Shown piece after piece: positions 52,685 through 62,351 of a stretch of 64,000 nucleotides of DNA. This DNA comes from Catenuloplanes niger (GTDB taxonomy: Bacteria; Actinomycetota; Actinomycetes; Mycobacteriales; Micromonosporaceae). Made by a program: the position numbers and the translations under genes. The stretch covers positions 5,961,001-6,025,000 of the forward strand of contig NZ_JAVDYC010000001.1 in assembly GCF_031458255.1 (NCBI RefSeq). The letters are read 5' to 3'. Below the pieces are notes generated by a model that worked only from the letters and a program-made list of their open reading frames with translations, ran no database searches and was not told the DNA's origin. The stretch's first letter is position 1. Every line of letters begins with the position of its first letter.

Positions 52685-54631
52685 ATGAGCGTTGAAGAGG
52701 ATCAGGTCACCGACGGCCGCTTGCTCAGCTCCGTCACCGGGCCGCAGGATCTCAAGCGTCTGACCACCGACGAGATGTCGGTGCTGGCGGCCGAGATCCG
52801 TGACTTCCTGGTGGCCAAGGTGTCCCGCACCGGCGGGCACCTGGGCCCGAACCTCGGCGTCGTGGAGCTCACGCTGGGCATGCACCGCGTGTTCGACTCG
52901 CCGCGTGACCGGTTCCTCTTCGACACCGGCCACCAGGCCTACGTGCACAAGATCCTGACCGGCCGTCAGGACGGCTTCGACCTGCTGCGTCAGCGCGGTG
53001 GCCTCTCCGGCTACCCGTCGCAGCAGGAGAGCGACCACGACCTGATCGAGAACTCGCACGCCTCCACCGCGCTCTCCTACGCGGACGGCATGGCGAAGGC
53101 GTACGCGTTGCGGGGCGAGGACCGGCACGTGGTCGCGATGGTCGGCGACGGCGCGCTCACCGGCGGCATGTGCTGGGAGGCGCTGAACAACATCGCCGCC
53201 ACCGAGAACAAGCTGGTCATCATCGTCAACGACAACGGCCGTTCCTACGCGCCGACGATCGGCGGCCTCTCCGACCACCTCGCCACGCTGCGGCTCAACC
53301 CGGGCTACGAGAAGGTGCTCGACCTGGTCAAGGACTCGCTCGGCGCCACGCCGGTGGTCGGCAAGCCGGTCTACGAGGTGCTGCACGCGGTCAAGCGCGG
53401 CATCAAGGACGCGGTCGCGCCGCAGTCGATGTTCGAGGACCTCGGCCTGAAGTACGTCGGCCCGATCGACGGCCACGACCAGGCCGCGGTGGAGACCGCG
53501 CTGCGCCGTGCCAAGGGCTTCAACGGCCCGGTCATCGTGCACGCGGTCACCAAGAAGGGCTTCGGCTACCGCCCGGCCGAGGAGGACGAGGCGGACTGCC
53601 TGCACGGTCCCGGCGCGTTCGACGCGGAGACCGGCAAGCTGCTCGCGGCGCCGTCCGTGAAGTGGACCGGCGTCTTCGCGGACGAGCTGGTCGCGATCGC
53701 GGACGAGCGGCCGGACGTGGTCGGCATCACCGCGGCCATGGCGGAGCCGACCGGCATCGCGAAGCTGGCCCGCAAGCACCCCGAGCGGGTGTACGACGTG
53801 GGCATCGCGGAGCAGCACGCGGCGACGTCCGCGGCCGGTCTCGCGCTGGCCGGGCTGCACCCGGTGGTCGCGGTCTACGCCACGTTCCTGAACCGGGCGT
53901 TCGACCAGGTGCTGCTGGACGTGGCGATGCACCGGCTGCCGGTCACGTTCGTGCTGGACCGCGCGGGCATCACCGGGCCGGACGGGCCCAGCCACTACGG
54001 CGTCTGGGACATGTCGGTCTTCGGCGTGGTCCCGGGCCTGCGGATCGCGGCACCGCGCGACGCGGCGACGCTGCGCGAGGAACTGCGCGAGGCGGTCGCG
54101 GTCGAGGACGGGCCGACCATCCTGCGCTTCCCGACCGGCTCGGTCGCGGCCGACCTGCCGGCACTGCGCCGGGTCGGCGGTGCGGACGGCGTCTCCGGCG
54201 GCGTGGACATCCTGGCCGAGCACGGCTCCGGCGCGGAGCGGGACGTGTTGATCGTCGCGGTGGGGGCGTTCGCGCACCTGGGCGTGGACGTGGCGGCGCG
54301 GGTGGCGGCCGAGCAGGGCTACAGCGTGACCGTGGTCGACCCCCGCTGGGTCCGGCCGGTGCCGATCGAGCTGGTGGCGCTGGCCCGCGAGCACCGTCTC
54401 GTGGTCACGCTGGAGGACGGCGTGCGCAACGGCGGCGTCGGCGACGCGGTCGCCAAGGCGCTGCGCGACGCCGAGGTGGACGTGCCGCTGCGCGACATCG
54501 GCGTGCCGAACGACTGGCACGCGCACGGCACGCGCGCGCAGATCCTGGCCGACCTGGGCATCACGGCGCAGGACGTCGCGCGGGACGTGGCGGCGTGGGC
54601 GTCCCGGGTGGTGCCGGCGCGCACCCACTGA
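52685..54631 (+). CDS. dxs: 1-deoxy-D-xylulose-5-phosphate synthase
   Basis: A 648-aa thiamine-diphosphate enzyme condensing pyruvate and glyceraldehyde 3-phosphate, the first step of the MEP isoprenoid pathway. TPP-binding motif [17 protein letters not shown] (about residues 158-174) with the downstream VNDN, the transketolase pyrimidine-binding region at about 320-480 ([18 protein letters not shown]) and the C-terminal domain to 640 are complete. It is the Rv2682c counterpart and the last gene of the conserved backbone here. Confidence 0.96.
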   Translation: MSVEEDQVTDGRLLSSVTGPQDLKRLTTDEMSVLAAEIRDFLVAKVSRTGGHLGPNLGVVELTLGMHRVFDSPRDRFLFDTGHQAYVHKILTGRQDGFDLLRQRGGLSGYPSQQESDHDLIENSHASTALSYADGMAKAYALRGEDRHVVAMVGDGALTGGMCWEALNNIAATENKLVIIVNDNGRSYAPTIGGLSDHLATLRLNPGYEKVLDLVKDSLGATPVVGKPVYEVLHAVKRGIKDAVAPQSMFEDLGLKYVGPIDGHDQAAVETALRRAKGFNGPVIVHAVTKKGFGYRPAEEDEADCLHGPGAFDAETGKLLAAPSVKWTGVFADELVAIADERPDVVGITAAMAEPTGIAKLARKHPERVYDVGIAEQHAATSAAGLALAGLHPVVAVYATFLNRAFDQVLLDVAMHRLPVTFVLDRAGITGPDGPSHYGVWDMSVFGVVPGLRIAAPRDAATLREELREAVAVEDGPTILRFPTGSVAADLPALRRVGGADGVSGGVDILAEHGSGAERDVLIVAVGAFAHLGVDVAARVAAEQGYSVTVVDPRWVRPVPIELVALAREHRLVVTLEDGVRNGGVGDAVAKALRDAEVDVPLRDIGVPNDWHAHGTRAQILADLGITAQDVARDVAAWASRVVPARTH

Positions 54632-54646
54632 GGTATCCGAGCTGAA

Positions 54647-54676
54647 AAAGGGCCCCCGGTTGACCGGGGGCCCTTT
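54647..54676. terminator. Bidirectional terminator between dxs and the pectate lyase gene
   Basis: AAAGGGCCCCCGGT (54647-54660) pairs with ACCGGGGGCCCTTT (54663-54676), flanked by A and T runs on the two sides. It serves both convergent genes. Confidence 0.88.
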
Positions 54677-54680
54677 CGCG

Positions 54681-56174
54681 TTACTTGAAGGTCACGTCTG
54701 AAGTGCTGTATTTACAGGTGGTGCCGTCGGGTCCGGAGCCGGTCTTGGTGGGTTCCTTGCCGGTGGAGTTACCGGTGAAGCGGGTGCAGATGTCCATGCT
54801 CTTGTCGCCGATGACGGTGATGTTGCGGAAGGTCGCGGTGTCGCCGTAGTTGGTGTTGACGCCGGCGAGGAGGTCGCCGGGTGCGGTGACGGTGACGGTG
54901 TCGACGATGAGGGTGCGTTTGTACTGGGTGGAGCAGTTGCCGCAGGAGCGGTAGAGCTTGCCGAAGTCGGAGACCTGGAAGTTCTTGATGGTGAGGGTGC
55001 CGCCGCCGTTGTGCTGGAAGACCTTGTCGTCGGCCTTGCGGGCGCCGCCGCCGTCGATGGTGAACACGGCGTTGGCGCCGCCGCGGAAGGTGGCGGCATC
55101 CTCGCCGACGTCTTCCCACCAGACGTTGATCAGGGTGCAGGAGCCGGCGCAGTGCACGCCGTCCGCGGCGGGGGAGCCGAGGATGACGTTCTTGAGCGTG
55201 GCGCCGTCGGCGAGGTCGAAGATCGGGTCCTGGCCCTCGTCCTGCCCGGATCCGCCGAGCGCGCCGGTGCCGTAGTAGCGGGCCATGCCGCCGTCGAGCG
55301 TGCCGGAGACCTTGACCGAGGCGGAGACCGGCTTGGTGCCGGTCGCGGTCGGCCACGGCGCGTTCGGGCTCACCGCACCGCCACCGGTGGCCGGCGGGGC
55401 CGTGGTCTTGCCGGGGCTGGGTGCCGCGCTCGCGGTCTTGCTGGGGCTCGGCGCCGCGCTCGCGGACTTGGTCGGCGCGGGGCCGGCCGTGGTCGGCGCC
55501 GGGGCCGCGGTGGTCCGGCCCGGCGTGGGCTCGGTGCCGGCGCCGGCCGTGGTGGCGAGCACGTCGTCGAAGGACGCGGACGCCAGCGAGGTGACCAGGC
55601 CGAGCCGGCCCTTCGCCGCGACCGCGCTGGTGCCGGAGCCGACCGGCGTGCCGTCCACCCAGCCCTTCACGGTCGTGCCGCTCGCCTGGATCTGCAGCGT
55701 GTGGAACGTGCCGGTGGCCGACGCGACCGGCACCGAGCCGAGCACCGTGACCGCGCTGCCCTTGACGGTCTGCAGCTCGGCCGTGCCGGCCGAGGTCAGC
55801 ACCAGCCGGTAGAGCGTGGTCGGCCCGGACGCGCGGGCCGCCACCCCGGCGAAGCCGCCGGCACCGACCTCGACGGCCTTGACCTTCGCCTGCACCGCGT
55901 AGTCGGTCCAGGACGCGTCACCGGCGAAGACGCGGGCCGCCTCGCTGCCGGCCTTCGACTGCCGGTACGCCTTCGAGCCGTCGTCGACGACCGACCAGTC
56001 GCCGCCGGACTTGGACCAGCCGCTCGGCGCACCGGCCTCGAAGTTCTCGCTGAACAGCGTGGACGCGTTCGCGGACGGAACGGTCAGCGCGACCGCGGCG
56101 GCCGCGATCCCGGCGACGCCGGCCGCGGCGAGTCCGGCGTACATGCGCCGTCTCTTGGGTTGTTCTGTGGGCAT
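54681..56174 (-). CDS. Secreted multidomain pectate lyase, family PL3
   Basis: A 497-aa exported enzyme. Order: basic Sec signal (residues 1-38, cut after ANAS); a LamG/concanavalin-like beta-sandwich (about 40-210, LFSENFEAGAPSGWSKSGGD); a Pro/Ala/Thr/Ser linker (about 215-270); and a PL3 parallel beta-helix (about 285-497) with LKNVILGSPAADGVHC, CTLINVWWEDVGEDAATFRG and several disulfide cysteines. PL3 cleaves polygalacturonate by calcium-dependent beta-elimination, giving unsaturated oligogalacturonides that feed the KduI/KduD route. Codon use of the catalytic part is less GC3-biased than the N-terminal half, hinting that the modules have different histories. Confidence 0.9.
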   Translation of the reverse strand: MPTEQPKRRRMYAGLAAAGVAGIAAAAVALTVPSANASTLFSENFEAGAPSGWSKSGGDWSVVDDGSKAYRQSKAGSEAARVFAGDASWTDYAVQAKVKAVEVGAGGFAGVAARASGPTTLYRLVLTSAGTAELQTVKGSAVTVLGSVPVASATGTFHTLQIQASGTTVKGWVDGTPVGSGTSAVAAKGRLGLVTSLASASFDDVLATTAGAGTEPTPGRTTAAPAPTTAGPAPTKSASAAPSPSKTASAAPSPGKTTAPPATGGGAVSPNAPWPTATGTKPVSASVKVSGTLDGGMARYYGTGALGGSGQDEGQDPIFDLADGATLKNVILGSPAADGVHCAGSCTLINVWWEDVGEDAATFRGGANAVFTIDGGGARKADDKVFQHNGGGTLTIKNFQVSDFGKLYRSCGNCSTQYKRTLIVDTVTVTAPGDLLAGVNTNYGDTATFRNITVIGDKSMDICTRFTGNSTGKEPTKTGSGPDGTTCKYSTSDVTFK

Positions 56175-56368
56175 TGCTCCTGCTCTCCTGCGATCCGTGG
56201 GCGCGGGCGCGGCAGCCGCTGAAGGGGCGGCTGTGGGCGTGCGCTCGCGACATGATCAAGAAACCACGTGCGCGCGGCGGACTCCATTGGCCCGCGATTA
56301 GTTGTCCCTTAAGTTCTCCTTCGCACCGGCGGATCCGCTGCTTTCGATGCGATGTCATCCGGGGGCGG

Positions 56369-56374
56369 TACATT
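56369..56374 (+). promoter_or_regulatory. Leaderless -10 element (TACATT) of the propeller operon
   Basis: TACATT, 6 nt, then the GTG at 56381. It lies in the 206-bp gap divergent from the pectate lyase gene and is the only promoter-like motif seen for the following operon. Confidence 0.5.
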
Positions 56375-56380
56375 CGGCTC

Positions 56381-57652
56381 GTGCCCGCTGAGGTGACCAT
56401 TGACCTGGGTGTTCCGGCCGATGGGGAGCCGGACGGGCCCGGGGCGCCGGACGAGCCGGGACCACGGTCGCGCGCGGCCGTGGCTGTGGCGCTCGCGCTG
56501 CTGCTCGCGTTCACGGTCGCCGGGTCGGCGCCGGTGCACGACTCCGGATGGCGGGCCGGGCAGCTGCCGCTCGCGGCCGGGGACGACTTCGCGCTGGCCG
56601 GGGATCTGCTGGTGGTGGCCGGGCGGTCGACGGTCACGGCGTACCGGGTGCCGCTGCTGACCGTGATCTGGACGCTGCCGGTGCCGGCCGCGGAGGGCTA
56701 CTCGCTGACCGGCACCGGTGACCTGCTGGTGATCGGCGCGCGCAACGGGGTCGGCCGCCAGCAGGAGAGCCTGGTGGTGACCGCCGCGACCGGCCGGCTG
56801 CGGTGGCGGCACACCGGCCGGCTCGTCCCGGTGCCCGGCTCGGACGTGCTGCTGGCCGTCTCCGACGTGCGCAGCTCCTCCGGCTCGGGCCGGCGGGTGA
56901 CCGGCACGATCGAGGGGATCGACACGTTCGGCATGCGCCGCTGGTCGTTGCGGCTGCCGTCCAGCGCGGTCGCGGCACCGCTGCCGGACGGGGAGTTCCT
57001 GCTGGTCCACGACGACGGCACGACCCAGATCCGGGGCGCGTCCGACGCGGTGCCGCGCGCCGCCGGTGAGCTGCCGCCCGCGGCGTACGCGCCGGACAAC
57101 CCGCGGCTGGTCGGCGACGCGATCGTGCTGCGGCACCCGGGCGACAACACCAGCCGGATCAGCGGGTACGACCGGCGGACGCTCGCCCGCCGCTGGTCGC
57201 GCACGGTCGGCGGGCTGCAGAGCGTGGACCAGTGCGGTGACCTGCTCTGCCTCGGCACCACGATCGGCGTCCGCGCGCTCGACCCGTCGGACGGCTCCAA
57301 CGCGTGGGTCAGCCAATCCTGGCGCCGCACGCTCAGCTGGGGGGACATGACCATCGCGTACGGGCGGCCGACCGGCGTGGACGCGGAGCTCGCGCTCGTC
57401 GAGCCGATGACCGGTGGGTCACTGCTCGACCTCAGCGCGTGGCAGCAGGTGACTAGTGTGACGGATGACGTCGTGTTGGCTCACCCGGACGCGGCTCGCG
57501 GCGTTACGCTCGTCGCCACGGTGGCCTCCGACCAGCGGTCGGTGCGGGTCCTGGGCGCGATACCCGCGGCCTCGGGCGGCTGCCGGGCCGGCGGCGGCGT
57601 GCTCGCCTGCCGGCAGGGAGGCGGGATCTTGGGAGTGTGGGCGCTTGACTGA
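56381..57652 (+). CDS. Membrane-anchored PQQ-like beta-propeller protein, paralog 1
   Basis: A 423-aa type II membrane protein. It has a short acidic cytoplasmic N-terminus with the motif VTIDLGV, one transmembrane helix at about residues 31-47 (AAVAVALALLLAFTVAGSAP) and an extracytoplasmic domain of repeated beta-blades (GDLLVVAGRSTVTAY; TATGRLRWRHTG) of the PQQ/pyrrolo-quinoline type. No quinoprotein active-site residues are evident. It ends in C-x8-C-R-x8-W-x-L, as do its two paralogs downstream. GTG 56381 is chosen for the TACATT element. Function unknown. Confidence 0.82.
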   Translation: MPAEVTIDLGVPADGEPDGPGAPDEPGPRSRAAVAVALALLLAFTVAGSAPVHDSGWRAGQLPLAAGDDFALAGDLLVVAGRSTVTAYRVPLLTVIWTLPVPAAEGYSLTGTGDLLVIGARNGVGRQQESLVVTAATGRLRWRHTGRLVPVPGSDVLLAVSDVRSSSGSGRRVTGTIEGIDTFGMRRWSLRLPSSAVAAPLPDGEFLLVHDDGTTQIRGASDAVPRAAGELPPAAYAPDNPRLVGDAIVLRHPGDNTSRISGYDRRTLARRWSRTVGGLQSVDQCGDLLCLGTTIGVRALDPSDGSNAWVSQSWRRTLSWGDMTIAYGRPTGVDAELALVEPMTGGSLLDLSAWQQVTSVTDDVVLAHPDAARGVTLVATVASDQRSVRVLGAIPAASGGCRAGGGVLACRQGGGILGVWALD

Positions 57653-57670
57653 GCGCGGGGGTGCGCCGGC

Positions 57671-58984
57671 GTGATCGAGCTGGACCTGCGGGACGACCCG
57701 GTGCGCGAGGCGCCGACGCCGCGGGACTGGATGCATGGATCACGCTGGGTCGCTGTCGTGATCACGCTATGTCTACTGGCGACGGTGGCCGCGTCCGTGC
57801 CGCTGCACCGCGCGCTGAGCCTCACCGGCTCGGTGACGGTGCCGGCCGGCACCGACTTCACGCTCACCGACCGCCGGCTGTACACGATGCAGGCCGGGCG
57901 GGAGCCGGTCGTCTCCGCGTTCACGCTGACCGGTCAGCGGCTCTGGCAGGCGCGGTCCCGGTTCACCGGCGACGTGTCGTTCCAGGAGGCCGGCGACATG
58001 CTGCTGGTCACCGGCGTGAACCGCTCCGGGCAGCCGGAGACGCTCGGCGTCGACGCGCTCACCGGCACGCAGCGGTGGACCCGGCCGGAGCAGGTCGTGC
58101 CGCTGGCCGACGGGCGCACCGGGCTGGTCACCACGCCGCTCTTCCACGGCGACGTGCCGCCCGGCGCCACCGTCGTGGAGGACGCCGACGGCAACCTGAT
58201 CAACGTCGCGCCGACGTCCACCGCGCTGCGTGCGGTCGATCTGACGGACGGCCGTGACCTGTGGAGCGAGCGGTTCGGCGGCAGCGCGCGGCGCACCCTG
58301 CTGCCCGGCACCGCCGAGGTGGTGGTCGCGGAGCCGGCCGGGGTGAAGGTGCTGGACGCCCGGACGGGTGCGGTCCGGCGGTCGGTGGCGCTCGACGGCG
58401 GGTTCGCCATCGACGAGCTGCTCGTCTCCCCGCAGCTGATCATCGTGCAGCAGGGGCGGCGCGGGGGCGGGCACACGTACGCGTTCCGGCCGGACACGCT
58501 GGAGCAGGCCTGGCGCATCCAGCTGCCCGGCAACGTGGCGCTCGGCTACGGCTGCGACGACGTGCCCTGCGTGACCGACATGTCCACGGTCGGCGTGCTC
58601 GACCCGGAGACCGGCGCGGTGGCGTACCGCATCCCCGCCGCCACCCTGCTGCGCCTCGGCGGCCACACGCTGATCAGCCCGCAGGCCGCCGGCCTGGACC
58701 TGAGCGTCGTCACCGCCCCGGACGGCAGGGCCACGCCGCTGCCCGGGTGGAAGCTGCTGCTGCCCAACCTCGACCCGGCCGGGCGGTCCACGGCGCCCGC
58801 GCTGCTCACCCGGGAGGGCGACGGGCGGGCCTGGCTGGCCGCGCTGGACCGGTCCGGCACCCCGAAGGAGCTGGGCAGTCTCGCACCCGAGATACTCGAC
58901 TGCCAGTCCGCGTCGATGACGGTCGCCTGTCGCACCGGACTGCAGGAGATCAGGACCTGGCAGCTGCGGGGGGTGCGGCCGTGA
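57671..58984 (+). CDS. Membrane-anchored PQQ-like beta-propeller protein, paralog 2
   Basis: A 437-aa paralog of the previous gene, 18 bp downstream. It starts at GTG 57671 with IELDLRDDP, carries a helix at about residues 26-44 (WVAVVITLCLLATVAASVPL), and has blades with LTGQRLWQARS, DALTGTQRWTRPE and DLTDGRDLWSERF, the W-x-(R) strand ends typical of PQQ repeats. It shares C-x4-C before LDPETG and the C-x8-C-R-x8-W-x-L tail. It overlaps the EAL gene by GTGA. No enzymatic motif. Confidence 0.82.
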   Translation: MIELDLRDDPVREAPTPRDWMHGSRWVAVVITLCLLATVAASVPLHRALSLTGSVTVPAGTDFTLTDRRLYTMQAGREPVVSAFTLTGQRLWQARSRFTGDVSFQEAGDMLLVTGVNRSGQPETLGVDALTGTQRWTRPEQVVPLADGRTGLVTTPLFHGDVPPGATVVEDADGNLINVAPTSTALRAVDLTDGRDLWSERFGGSARRTLLPGTAEVVVAEPAGVKVLDARTGAVRRSVALDGGFAIDELLVSPQLIIVQQGRRGGGHTYAFRPDTLEQAWRIQLPGNVALGYGCDDVPCVTDMSTVGVLDPETGAVAYRIPAATLLRLGGHTLISPQAAGLDLSVVTAPDGRATPLPGWKLLLPNLDPAGRSTAPALLTREGDGRAWLAALDRSGTPKELGSLAPEILDCQSASMTVACRTGLQEIRTWQLRGVRP

Positions 58985-60252
58985 CCGTCACCGGCTCCCC
59001 GCGCGCCGCGCGGACCGTCGGCGAGATCATCGACGCGCGCGCGGTCACCACGCTCTTCCAGCCGCTGGTCGACCTGGAACGCCGCGAACCGGTCGGCTAC
59101 GAGGCGCTCAGCCGCGGCCCGGCCGGCACGCCATGGCAGGCGCCGATCGCGCTCTTCGAGGCCGCACGCGAGATCGGCCGGGCCGCCGAACTCGACTGGA
59201 TCTGCCGGGTCCGGGCGTACGAGGCGGCGCTCGCGGCCGGGCTCGACGACTCGATGACGCTCTTCGTGAACATCGAGCCGATGGCGCTGCGCACACCCTG
59301 CCCGGACGACCTCTTCCCGGCCACGCTCGCGGCCCAGGGCAAACTGCGGGTGGTCACCGAGATCACCGAGCGGGCCATCGCCGGTGACCCGTCCGCGCTG
59401 CTCAGCACGGCCGCGGCCTGCCGGGCCGTCGGGTGGGGCGTCGCGTTCGACGACGTCGGCAGCGACCCGGCGTCGCTGGCGCTGATGCCGCTGGTCCGGC
59501 CGGACGTGGTCAAGCTGGACATGGGGCTGCTGCACGACCCGCACCGCGTCGAGGTCGCACACGTGGTCAACGCGGCCATAGCGTACGCGGAACGGACCGG
59601 CGCGGTGATCCTCGCCGAGGGCATCGAGACCGAGGAACACCTGGAGCTGGCCCGGACCATGGGGGCCACGCTCGGTCAGGGCCTGCTCTTCGGTCCGCCG
59701 GCGCCGCTGCCGGTGCCGGCCGTGACCTGCGGGACCAGCGTGCCGCTGCTGCCCGCGGACGGGGTGCCGCCGGTGGCCGTACCGCCGAGGACGCCCTTCG
59801 AGATCGTCGCCGCCGCGAAGCCGGTGCTGCGGACGACCAAGGAGCGGCTGGCGCCGATCAGCCGGTTCCTGGAGTCCAAGGCGCGCGACGACGGCGAACC
59901 ACCGGTGCTGCTCGCCTGCTTCCAGGAGGCCCGGTTCTTCACGCCGTCGGTGGCGCAGCGGTTCGCGGACACGGCCACCACGGCCGCGTTCGTCGCGGTG
60001 CTCGGCGTCGGGCTGGACGAGCGGCCCGCGGCCGGCGTGCGCGGCGCCCGGCTCAGCGAGGACGACCCGCTGCGCGGCGAGTGGAACGTGATAGTGGTCG
60101 GCCCCTACTTCGCGGCCGCGCTGACCGCCCGGGACCTGGGCCTGAACGGGATGACCGAGGCGGAGCGCCGTTTCGAGTACGCACTGACCCACGACCGGGA
60201 ACTGGTGCTGGAGGCGGCGCGGGCACTCATGCACTGGATATCGCCGGTCTGA
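58981..60252 (+). CDS. EAL-domain protein with C-terminal DICT domain
   Basis: A 423-aa cytoplasmic protein. Residues about 12-245 form an EAL phosphodiesterase domain: EAL at 41-43, FVNIEP, VTEITERA, DDVGSD, VKLD, AEGIET and GQG, so most metal- and substrate-binding residues for c-di-GMP hydrolysis are kept; VGS stands where FGT/FGS is usual. Residues about 265-415 resemble a DICT sensory domain (PPVLLACFQEARFFTPSVAQ). The gene is sandwiched and coupled between two propeller paralogs, so c-di-GMP turnover is probably tied to the signal they sense. Whether it is active or a c-di-GMP receptor is open. Confidence 0.85.
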   Translation: MTVTGSPRAARTVGEIIDARAVTTLFQPLVDLERREPVGYEALSRGPAGTPWQAPIALFEAAREIGRAAELDWICRVRAYEAALAAGLDDSMTLFVNIEPMALRTPCPDDLFPATLAAQGKLRVVTEITERAIAGDPSALLSTAAACRAVGWGVAFDDVGSDPASLALMPLVRPDVVKLDMGLLHDPHRVEVAHVVNAAIAYAERTGAVILAEGIETEEHLELARTMGATLGQGLLFGPPAPLPVPAVTCGTSVPLLPADGVPPVAVPPRTPFEIVAAAKPVLRTTKERLAPISRFLESKARDDGEPPVLLACFQEARFFTPSVAQRFADTATTAAFVAVLGVGLDERPAAGVRGARLSEDDPLRGEWNVIVVGPYFAAALTARDLGLNGMTEAERRFEYALTHDRELVLEAARALMHWISPV

Positions 60253-60269
60253 CGGTCTAAGACTGTCTG

Positions 60270-61595
60270 ATGGTCTCCATCGATCTCGGCGTGATCTCCG
60301 ATCCGCGGCCGGAGCCGGTCCCGTCCCGGCCGCGCCCGCCCCGGACCCGCCGGGCGATCGGGGCCGGGCTCTGCCTGCTGCTGGCCGCCGCGCTGCTCGG
60401 CGCGTCGGCGCGTTCGGCGCGTCCGGACCTGCCGGAGGCGCGGGTGGAGCTCTCCCCGAGCGACGCGTACTTCGTCGACGGCGGCCGGCTCTACGTGGTC
60501 GGGCCGGACAGCCAGGGGTACGACCGGGTGCCGCGGACGATCACGGCGTACACCCTGCCCGGTGGCGAACGGCTGTGGCAGCGGCCGCTGGAGATCGACG
60601 GGCCGCTCAACGGGATGGTCGCGGTCGGCGACAAGCTGCTGCTGCACGTGAGCGGCGGCGGGACCGGCCAGGCGATGGTCGCGCTGGACCGGGAGACGGC
60701 CGAGCCCCGGTGGCGGGCCGAAGCCGGCTGGGCGGTGTCGACGACCGCGGACCGCGTGGTGTTCAGCGCGGAGGGGGACGGCACCGGCGACCCGCTCACC
60801 TGGCGGGCCGTGCGCACCGGCACCGGCCAGGAGCTGTGGCGGCGCGAGTTCCCGCCGCAGTCGTACACGCTCTACTCGTACGGCTGGGGCACGCGGTTGT
60901 TGATGGTGGTGCTCCCCGGCGACCGGGTCGAACTGTGGGACCTGGACGCCGGCCGGCGACTCGCCGCGACGCGGGTGCCGGCGGACGCCGCGGTCTCCGT
61001 CACCACCGAGTCGGTGCTCGCCGTCGTCCCCCGGGACGGCAGCGCCGACGTCACCGCCTACGCGCTGCCGGATCTGCGGCCGCTGTGGCAGCGCACGGTC
61101 CCCGGCGGCTTCGGCCAGGCCGGCTGCGGCGGCCGGGTGCTCTGCGTCGCGACCGAGGCGCAGGACCGCACGGTGGGGATCGACCCGGCGACCGGGGAAC
61201 GGCTCTGGGAGAGCCCGGCGTACGGCTGGTACTCCGAGATCGGGTCGATGCTGCTCGCCGAGGGACAGGTCCGGAGTGAGGGCGGGGGCGTGTTCATCGG
61301 GAACGGGCCGCTCGTCGCGCTGGACAGCCGTACCGGCCGGGAGATCCGGGATTTCGGTCCCTGGCGGCGCCTCAGCTTCGGGAGGCCCGAGGCCGCGCGG
61401 CGCACCGTGGCCGTGTACTTCGACTCGAGCACCGGCACCGCGCTGGTCGCCGAGGTCGACCTGGACGCGATGTCGCTGCGCGTGCTCGGCCGCATCCACC
61501 AGGTCGACCCGGACTGCCTCGCCGAAGGAGACGCGATGATCTGCCGGCGGCGGGACGGCTCCCTCGGCATATGGGATCTGCCGGTCGGTTCCTGA
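60270..61595 (+). CDS. Membrane-anchored PQQ-like beta-propeller protein, paralog 3
   Basis: A 441-aa third paralog with N-terminal VSIDLGV, a helix at about residues 29-45 (AIGAGLCLLLAAALLGASAR) and propeller blades (LPGGERLWQRPLEI; DRETAEPRWRAEAG; DPATGERLWESPA). The C-x5-C pair and the C-x8-C-R-x8-W-x-L tail are preserved. It starts 17 bp after the EAL gene. With the two other copies it forms a tandem family interrupted by a signalling gene. Confidence 0.82.
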   Translation: MVSIDLGVISDPRPEPVPSRPRPPRTRRAIGAGLCLLLAAALLGASARSARPDLPEARVELSPSDAYFVDGGRLYVVGPDSQGYDRVPRTITAYTLPGGERLWQRPLEIDGPLNGMVAVGDKLLLHVSGGGTGQAMVALDRETAEPRWRAEAGWAVSTTADRVVFSAEGDGTGDPLTWRAVRTGTGQELWRREFPPQSYTLYSYGWGTRLLMVVLPGDRVELWDLDAGRRLAATRVPADAAVSVTTESVLAVVPRDGSADVTAYALPDLRPLWQRTVPGGFGQAGCGGRVLCVATEAQDRTVGIDPATGERLWESPAYGWYSEIGSMLLAEGQVRSEGGGVFIGNGPLVALDSRTGREIRDFGPWRRLSFGRPEAARRTVAVYFDSSTGTALVAEVDLDAMSLRVLGRIHQVDPDCLAEGDAMICRRRDGSLGIWDLPVGS

Positions 61596-61673
61596 CCGCT
61601 CCTCACGGCGGTTTAACATCCGGCCTGATTGGCTTCACGCGGGTGTGCGTCTCGAACGGGATTGGCGGGAACG

Positions 61674-62351
61674 ATGCGGGTTCTGGTCGTCGAGGATGAG
61701 CGGAACCTGGCCGACGCGATCGCGCGTGGCCTGCGCCGCAAGGGCATGGCGGTGGACGTGGCCTACGACGGCACCACCGGGCACGAGATGGCGTTCGTCA
61801 CCCGGTACGACGTGGTCGTGCTGGACCGCGACCTGCCCGGCGTGCACGGCGACCAGATCTGCGCCGACCTGGCCGCGTCCGGCGCGCTGACCCGGGTGCT
61901 GATGCTCACCGCCAGCGTCACGATCGCGGACCGGGTCGAGGGCCTGCAACTCGGGGCGGACGACTACCTGCCCAAGCCGTTCGCGTTCGACGAGCTGGTC
62001 GCGCGCGTGCAGGCGCTCGGCCGCCGCGCCACCCCGCCGGCGCCGCCCGTGCTCAGCGCCGCCGACCTGGTGCTCGATCAGGCCCGCCGGGTTGTCACCC
62101 GGGCCGGCGGGGTGCTGCAGCTGACCAACAAGGAGTTCGGCGTGCTGGAGGAGCTGCTCAAGGCGCGCGGCGCCGTGGTCTCCACCGAGGAGCTGCTGGA
62201 ACGCGTCTGGGACGAGAACACCGACCCGTTCACCACCACCGTGCGGGTCACCATGAACACGCTGCGCCGCAAGCTCGGCGACCCGCCGATGATCGAGACC
62301 GTGGTGGGGGCCGGTTACCGCATCACGTCGTTCTCGGACGCCGCGTCATGA
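61674..62351 (+). CDS. OmpR/PhoB family response regulator
   Basis: A 225-aa two-component regulator. The receiver domain is at residues 1-115, with the acidic pair E7/D8, phospho-acceptor Asp51 (VVLDRDLPG), Thr in LTAS and the switch Lys in PKPF. The C-terminal winged helix is at about 125-220 (EFGVLEELLKARGAVVSTEE). ATG 61674 rather than an upstream in-frame ATG fits the family start MRVLVVEDE. It overlaps the kinase gene by ATGA. The propeller genes just upstream are candidate targets or inputs. Confidence 0.93.
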   Translation: MRVLVVEDERNLADAIARGLRRKGMAVDVAYDGTTGHEMAFVTRYDVVVLDRDLPGVHGDQICADLAASGALTRVLMLTASVTIADRVEGLQLGADDYLPKPFAFDELVARVQALGRRATPPAPPVLSAADLVLDQARRVVTRAGGVLQLTNKEFGVLEELLKARGAVVSTEELLERVWDENTDPFTTTVRVTMNTLRRKLGDPPMIETVVGAGYRITSFSDAAS

